A stretch of DNA of 64,000 bases from Talinum fruticosum. Lineage: Eukaryota > Streptophyta > Magnoliopsida > Caryophyllales > Talinaceae. The position numbers and the translations under genes were made by a program. This document shows, in pieces, positions 58,971 through 64,000 of this stretch. The notes under the pieces were generated by a model. That model did not search any database, was not told the DNA's origin, and was given only the letters and a program-made list of their open reading frames with translations. The first letter of the stretch is position 1; the number at the start of each line of letters is the position of its first letter. The stretch is taken from positions 2,108,001 to 2,172,000 of the forward strand of contig JAITYX010000066.1 in the NCBI GenBank assembly GCA_021018815.1, in the 5' to 3' direction.

Positions 58971-59662
58971 CCCCTCCCTTTCGCTCAACACCATAACCAA
59001 ACCTCCACAAACCCTCGAAAATTAAAGACTTGGTCTGCCTCGTTTTATCTTCTTTTTATTCTTCGACTCCTTTGTTTTCTTTTACGGTGTAATAATTGTT
59101 CTAAATCATTTGAAGAATTTGGCTTCCTTCAACGATTTGGCTTTCTCCCATAATTTGATTTCGATTGATTCAATTTGAAGAATTATTGAAGCTGAACAAG
59201 AGATGCTCGAAACCCAAACCCTTCTCCCCAACAAGAAGAACAACAAGAGGCGGAACAAGAACTAGAAAAACAGACACCACATAATCGAATTAGAATCAAC
59301 AAGGTGGCGAACACTCACAAGAGGATTAGACCCAAGAGAATCGGAATGAAGAAGATGGTGAAGACCTACAAGAGAATCAAAAATCAAAAGAAGTCGAAGA
59401 ATAGTCGAAGAAGTAGAGGAACAACAAGACCTATAAGAGAATCAAAATCAAAAATTGAAAGAAGAAGAAGTAGAAGCAGTAGAGGAACAAGAAGAAGGGA
59501 AGAACCGGGACAAGAGAGAAGAAAAGCAAGTGGAAGAAAAGGAACAACAAGGGGAACAAAATGTGGAAATCAAAGATTTGGCCCCTCGTCTTCTCCTTCT
59601 TCTTCTTCAACTCCTTTGTCTTCCTCATTTTATCTCTTATCCTTTTCTTTTGATTTGGTTGC

Positions 59663-59707
59663 CTTCTTCTTCTTCTTCTTCTTCTTCTTCTTCTTCTTCT
59701 TCTTCTC
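59663..59707. repeat. (CTT)n microsatellite
   Basis: About 15 CTT units, explaining the poly-Phe/Ser/Leu frames there. Confidence 0.95.
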
Positions 59708-60055
59708 TCCTCTCCTCTTTGCTCTTCCTCCTCTCCCTTTTCTTCTTGTCCTCATTCCTTTGCTAAATCATTTTTTTATAGAGTTTGGTTGAAAGCGGGA
59801 GAAAGAGAGAAGAGAGAAATGGGAAGAGACAAAGAGAGTTCTAGAGCTTGGTTGAAAGAGGGAGAGAGAGAGATGCAAACAAGACAAACATTAATGAAGG
59901 GTATAATTGTCTTATCACTCACTTATCCGACGGTGAATTCCTATTTTATACAAATATAACCGTTGAGGGTATCCTAAAATTAGGTAAAAATGTGAAACCC
60001 CGAAAAATGAACGACACATATATCAGGTACTAAAAATTAATTACACCCAAACTTT

Positions 60056-60282
60056 TAGATAATAATTTTTGCTAGACATGCTTAATTATCAACGTTACAC
60101 AAAAAAAAAAAAATGGCAAGTTTGACCCATAGATTGATATTTGATGCTCACACGACACAAGAAGGCTCACGTCGAACCCTTCGACAAGTAAACGCGTCTC
60201 TTCCTCCCAAAACCCCCAGAAAAATCTCTCTTGCGAATCCCCATATCATCTCTCTGACTCTCTCCCTTTCTCTAGATCGACG
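60056..60282 (+). promoter_or_regulatory. Promoter and 5' UTR region of SEC61G
   Basis: CT-rich leader (TCTCTCTGACTCTCTCCC, about 60249-60268) directly upstream of the start codon, typical for plant housekeeping leaders. No clear TATA box. The transposon end at 60055 leaves at most about 230 bp of promoter that is not transposon-derived. Confidence 0.5.
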
Positions 60283-60611
60283 ATGGATGCCTTGGACTCA
60301 GTCGTTGATCCGCTCAGAGGATTCTCCAGAGACAGCGTTCGCTTGGTCAAGCGATGCCACAAACCCGATCGCAATGGTCTTTCTCATTGTCAATTCTTCA
60401 TATTTCCACCAGAATTAGGGTTCTCTATGTTGTCCATTTTTGGGTCTCCTTAATTTTTTGTGTTTTTGACATTTTGGCGTTTGAATCTGGCGCAGAGTTC
60501 ACCAAGGTCGCTGTTCGTACCGCAATCGGCTTCGTCGTCATGGGATTCGTCGGATTTTTTGTCAAGCTCATCTTCATTCCCATCAATAACATCATCGTCG
60601 GCTCCGCCTAG
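60283..60611 (+). CDS. SEC61G: Protein transport protein SEC61 subunit gamma
   Basis: Two exons, 60283-60376 and 60497-60611, join across a 120-bp intron (G/GTCTTT ... GCGCAG/AG) into a 69-residue protein, the usual length of plant SEC61 gamma. It starts [18 protein letters not shown], continues [19 protein letters not shown] and ends [18 protein letters not shown]. The amphipathic N-terminal helix is followed by one membrane segment (about residues 39-60, [20 protein letters not shown]). The protein is the small tail-anchored subunit of the ER translocon (with SEC61 alpha and beta; SecE homologue), which clamps the channel during co-translational import. The start is fixed by family alignment. 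The only notable residue is Asn31 at the splice junction, where Lys is common. No lesion is seen. It is the one gene here I would expect to be functional. Confidence 0.96.
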
Positions 60612-61869
60612 GTAAAAATCTCCCTATCTGTGATACATGTCGTATTCTTTTTGAGATTAGCCGTGGATTCAGAAATTGGCGATATATTTAATTGTTTGCG
60701 GATTTTTGCCGTTTTAACGATTTAAAAAGTTTTCCAATTGGTGGATTTGATCATTATTGTGCGAAATTTGGGATTTAAAATGACTAGTAATATATGATTG
60801 CCTCGCATGTGTCGATCTTTGTTGTGAAAGTATTTTCGTTGACCGTGTCTAGATTATGATTCTTGAAGATTGTCACTGATGTGATGGAAATTTATTTGAT
60901 CCTTTTCGTTATTGGTGTTTCATCAGAAATGTGGGCTCATATACATAATTGATTTTGCTTATTCAAATGCAAATCGCCTGATAACTGCGATGAAATGGGG
61001 AGGCGAGGATTATGTTAGCTTTCTCCGTAATCAGTTATTTAGCTTGACCTGTCAGTTGGGTGGATATGTTTCGAGTAATAAACCTGAATGATTTAACCTG
61101 AACAATTTAACTTGAGCGATTTAACGAACGCTTATGTGCTAATAGATGATAAATTACCTTTTGAGCTTGGCTATTGCAATTTTCTTCTTGGACATTGTGT
61201 GATGGAATTTTAACAAAACGCTACTCTTAAAGGAAATTTTTTTCTACAATTAGTTGATTAGTTATTTGACCTATTTTTCAGGTGATATGAATTTATTAAA
61301 CTGGGTGATTTGTGGTTAATGTAATCCGCCAATATTTACACTTGTTTAACATGGTAAATTTGAAGGAGTGATAATGAAAAAGGGAAGTATGTAAAGGATC
61401 ACTTCTATTCCCAATAGATTCATATTGTTTTAATTCTGTATTTGTTAACTGACGGTGATATGCCATAGGAAAGGTGGGTGGAGAAAGCTTCTATCCCCAA
61501 TAGATTCATATTGTATTGGTTTTGTGTTTGTTAGCTGAGTCTGATATGGGTGGAAACAGATCTAGCTACTTAAGATGTATCGTGTGTTTCCTGGGGTGAT
61601 CTTGATCCGAATATCATCACTAAGTATCCTTTCTTCTTAGAGTTTCTGTTGTACTGTTTGTCTAATATAGCTTGTTATTTGGTCCGCACAAAGGGGATTA
61701 AGTTGTGACCATATGAAATGCTTTGCCTCTTTGATTGGGAACTTCAGGTTATCACCTTGACTAAAATGTGTTACCTTTCATTGTTGCAAATCACTTGATT
61801 CTGGTAGCTTTCTGGTTTTCTGTGTGCAGTGCAGTGCATTAGCTAATTTGCTTCATTTTGTTTCACAGG
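60612..61869 (+). other. Probable 3'-UTR intron of SEC61G
   Basis: The stop codon TAG is followed directly by GTAAAAATC, a good donor, and TTTGTTTCACAG at 61858-61869 is a good acceptor. Sequence between is T-rich, intron-like and without coding signal. Within it, CCCAATAGATTCATATTGT recurs at 61411 and 61497 (a ~50-bp partial duplication). An intron this close to a stop does not by itself trigger nonsense-mediated decay. Confidence 0.55.
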
Positions 61870-62340
61870 ATATAATTACAGCGGTTCATCATGAGAGTGG
61901 AAGGCCAGTGGAATACAATTTGTTATTGTTGAGAATCTTAGCATAGATAGGACTCATAGCTCTATTTTTCTTATGCCGTCACAATTACGTGTTGTTTACT
62001 GTGAAGTCAGTTATTGGATTATTCAAGCAATCAGATTTTGATTCGATGTTTTTCTATTTTACCCCTAAATATGAGTTTCTTTATGTGCTTGAGCTCAGCT
62101 GCTTTTTTCATTTTTCTTCTCAGCTGCAGACTGTCGTTAGCAGACTGATGGCCTTCTGTATCGCAAAACCCCTCCGCCCACCTGAAATGGTTGGAAAATG
62201 GCTTTCACTCTTGCTTATGTTATCATAATTGCAGTTTCAAAACTTTTAACCGTGGAGTTCAAAATCTAAGTCGTTTGTTGTGTTTTATTCATATTAATTT
62301 GAATAGAGGTAACCACCAAGGTCGTTCCAGTGTTATTTGA
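61870..62340 (+). other. Probable 3' UTR exon(s) of SEC61G
   Basis: Starts GATATAATTACAGCGG after the acceptor. A second possible acceptor (TTCTTCTCAG) lies near 62122. No poly(A) site can be fixed. Confidence 0.4.
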
Positions 62341-62425
62341 CCACCTTTTTACTCAGGAGACTTGGACGTTTCTTCGCTTTTGCTCCATATCCTTATCTAT
62401 TGGGCGATTCCATAATAGTCTCTGA

Positions 62426-62728
62426 TTATGATCGAATGCTAGAGACTCTAAGTATGACTTGAATTGATTTTTCTCGGACTTGGATTACCTTTTTGGGTTT
62501 GGTCATTGGTTTGATTTTTGTATGACTTGATTCATAAGCTTCAATGACTTCCGGTGCTAAGCTAGTTACACATAAACAACGGCTTTGTTGTTTGGATGGT
62601 GGAATGGACTCTAGCTCATCAGCTGCTGTGGTATGTACGCATTGTGGGCCTGCTGTATCCCTACTGAGAGGTGGTTGTTTCAAATTATATCCTAGTCCCG
62701 CGGCCATATACCCGGCGTTAAAAAGCAA
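62426..62728 (-). CDS. Unidentified open frame, possible gene end
   Basis: 100-codon minus-strand frame, convergent with SEC61G, with ordinary amino-acid composition (CVTSLAPEVIEAYESSHTKI). I recognise no family. It could be a last exon, a retroposed fragment or chance; the upstream sequence is interrupted by the MITE at 62841. Confidence 0.2.
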   Translation of the reverse strand: MLFNAGYMAAGLGYNLKQPPLSRDTAGPQCVHTTAADELESIPPSKQQSRCLCVTSLAPEVIEAYESSHTKIKPMTKPKKVIQVREKSIQVILRVSSIRS

Positions 62729-62840
62729 AAACAGAAAATCCCTTCAAATCCCCCAATTTTTGCATCCCCTAGCTATCTCATGACATGTGGCCATTACTAC
62801 TTGCTCGAGTCCATGATATAATCACTGGGTACTATATTAA

Positions 62841-63304
62841 TGCTCTATTTGATTTTAACAAAATTAGAAGGAAAAAAATATGAAAAAAAAATTTATTTCC
62901 TTGTTTGAATTGAAGAAAAAGGAGAGAAAAAAATTGATGGAAAAACTCATGGAAAATTTTATCAATTTGGTCAATGATATTTTCCTTCCAAAATTGAGAG
63001 GAAAATGGAAGAAAAATTCACAAAGAGAGAGAAATGGAGAAAAGAAAGAAAATTCTATTAAAAAAAGTCATTAAAAATTTTCTCTCTCCTTTCAATTAAT
63101 CAATGTTATTGACTATTTTTTCTCTCCTCTCCATGATAATGTAGTGATGGATAAGAAGTTGGAAAATGATTATACTTTTTTCCCTCTATTTTTCCTTGAA
63201 CCAAACAAAAGAAAAAAATTAATTTTCCCTTAACTTTTTTTCCTCATTACTTTTTTCCATTTAAATTTTCTTTCCAACCTATTTTCTTCAAATCAAATAG
63301 AGCC
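62841..63304. mobile_element. Harbinger/Tourist-like MITE, 464 bp
   Basis: Terminal inverted repeats GCTCTATTTGATTT and AAATCAAATAGAGC are perfect over 14 bp. TTAA stands on both sides (62837-62840 and 63305-63308). A TTA/TTAA duplication and a G(G)CTCTATTTG end fit PIF/Harbinger MITEs. The interior is A/T-rich and purine-biased on the left, pyrimidine-biased on the right, giving a hairpin. The open frame at 62880-63074 is an A-rich artefact. Confidence 0.85.
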
Positions 63305-63308
63305 TTAA

Positions 63309-64000
63309 AGTAGTTTTGTATAAAAATATATTTTTTCCTCTCCTAATTTCTAATTGAAAAAATAGATAATTTATATCTATATTTGATTGAGGTATAGAGA
63401 AATAATTTTATATTCAATCGAGTCATGTCGGTTTAACCCAATCCAACCAAGTAAATAAGGTCAACCGATCTAATTCGGTATAAACGGTTTGACCGGTTGA
63501 CCTATTAACCTACTCGCCAACCGAATTAATGATCAGACCAATTCTCTTAACATAGTTTGGGTTGTATTTGCTCCTGCAAAGCAAGGGGAAAGCAAAATAA
63601 AGAGAATAGGGGCAGATTGTGTTGTATACTTGTGTGTGGGTCTATAGACTTTGAAGTAGAGAAAACTTTGCCCTATCGCAACCACTGAACAGGTATTCTA
63701 TGATGGGTGGAGTATGTCAAGTCTGAGTAAAATCCAATCCATTTCATAAAAATCTGAACATTATATAGCGAATGCATCATTTCAATTAGCCAAATTCTTG
63801 TTTTTAATATCAACAATTCAAGTTTTTCATATTAAACATTTCTTTATTTATTAAATTCTAGAGTTATAACTGATCGGTGCTTATGAGTTTTGATGAGTGT
63901 TGATAGGTGTTAATGAGTGTTAAATTCATAGAAAATTATAGTTACTAGTGTTATATCCTTGCGATGCAAGGATTTTAATTATTTTTAATTTTAATTTTAT
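63309..64000. other. Window end, no gene seen
   Basis: AT-rich. Short near-repeats GGTTTGACCGGTTGACC (about 63487) and TGAGTGTTGATAGGTGTTAATGAG-like words (about 63890-63920). No coding or RNA family recognised. Confidence 0.4.

Larger units (their letters stand above)
58667..60055. mobile_element. Non-autonomous element with ~165-bp inverted ends
   Basis: 58667-58835 and the reverse complement of 59880-60055 align well: GTGTAATTAATTTTT, AGTACC, ATATGTGTC, TTTTTACCTAATTTTA, GTATAAAATAGG, AAGTGAGT and ATTATACCCTTCAT occur in the same order. CT-rich sequence follows the left arm and GA-rich sequence precedes the right arm, so the inverted similarity may extend inward. Length of ends fits a MULE-type element. 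No transposase; the open frames inside (59304-59792) are Arg/Lys/Ser low-complexity. Target duplication not identified. Confidence 0.7.

Noticed and set aside
59304..59792. 162-codon frame, Arg/Lys/Ser- then Phe-rich
   Set aside because: Follows from GAA/CTT repeats within an inverted-repeat element; no conserved domain.
62880..63074. 64-codon Lys-rich frame
   Set aside because: A-rich interior of the MITE.

Overview
The window is nuclear DNA of a flowering plant, probably a eudicot. It is AT-rich, has GT-AG introns and plant-type transposable elements, and carries one clean conserved gene, the SEC61 gamma subunit of the ER translocon, at 60283-60611. Almost everything else is transposon-derived or tandemly repeated. 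The species cannot be named from the sequence.

Layout. 1-2760: decayed MuDR-type Mutator-like transposase (+). 3458-3792: GRF zinc-finger/transmembrane protein, probably a pseudogene (-). 4477-5919: hAT-like non-autonomous element holding a tRNA-like Pol III promoter and a piece of gypsy LTR. 6940-11500: remnant of a Copia element (-) with 3' LTR, polypurine tract and a gag relic, and no visible pol. 11842-13371: two related copies of an unclassified element. 13405-15828: element with roughly 190-bp inverted ends (MULE/Pack-MULE candidate). 15900-16984: rearranged LINE with inverted RT pieces. 17380-19330: Helitron Rep/helicase pseudogene (-). 19395-22783: CACTA-like element carrying a potato-type-II proteinase-inhibitor pseudogene with its promoter. 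22784-25742: perfectly delimited solo LTR.

26486-44860 is the most striking part. It is an 18-kb tandem array in which every unit carries a tRNA-Ile(AAU)-like gene on the minus strand: 26 near-complete copies plus one fragment. The low-coordinate half is a homogeneous higher-order array, seven copies of a 1.4-kb dimer whose two tRNA types differ (type A has anticodon AGU, type B AAU). The high-coordinate half is made of older, diverged single units of 0.63-0.75 kb. One copy, 39051-39124, folds as a complete tRNA with a compensated anticodon stem.

46560-58060 holds a convergent pair of transposon-type genes, a Ulp1-like cysteine protease (+) and a FAR1-like transposase (-). Minisatellites built on the core AACACTAAA fill the apparent introns, the upstream region and the spacer between the genes, and a foldback element has inserted into one of these blocks. 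An element with long inverted ends (58667-60055) follows, then SEC61G, then a Harbinger/Tourist-like MITE with a TTAA target duplication (62841-63304).

All calls come from reading the sequence and from family knowledge; no database search was run.
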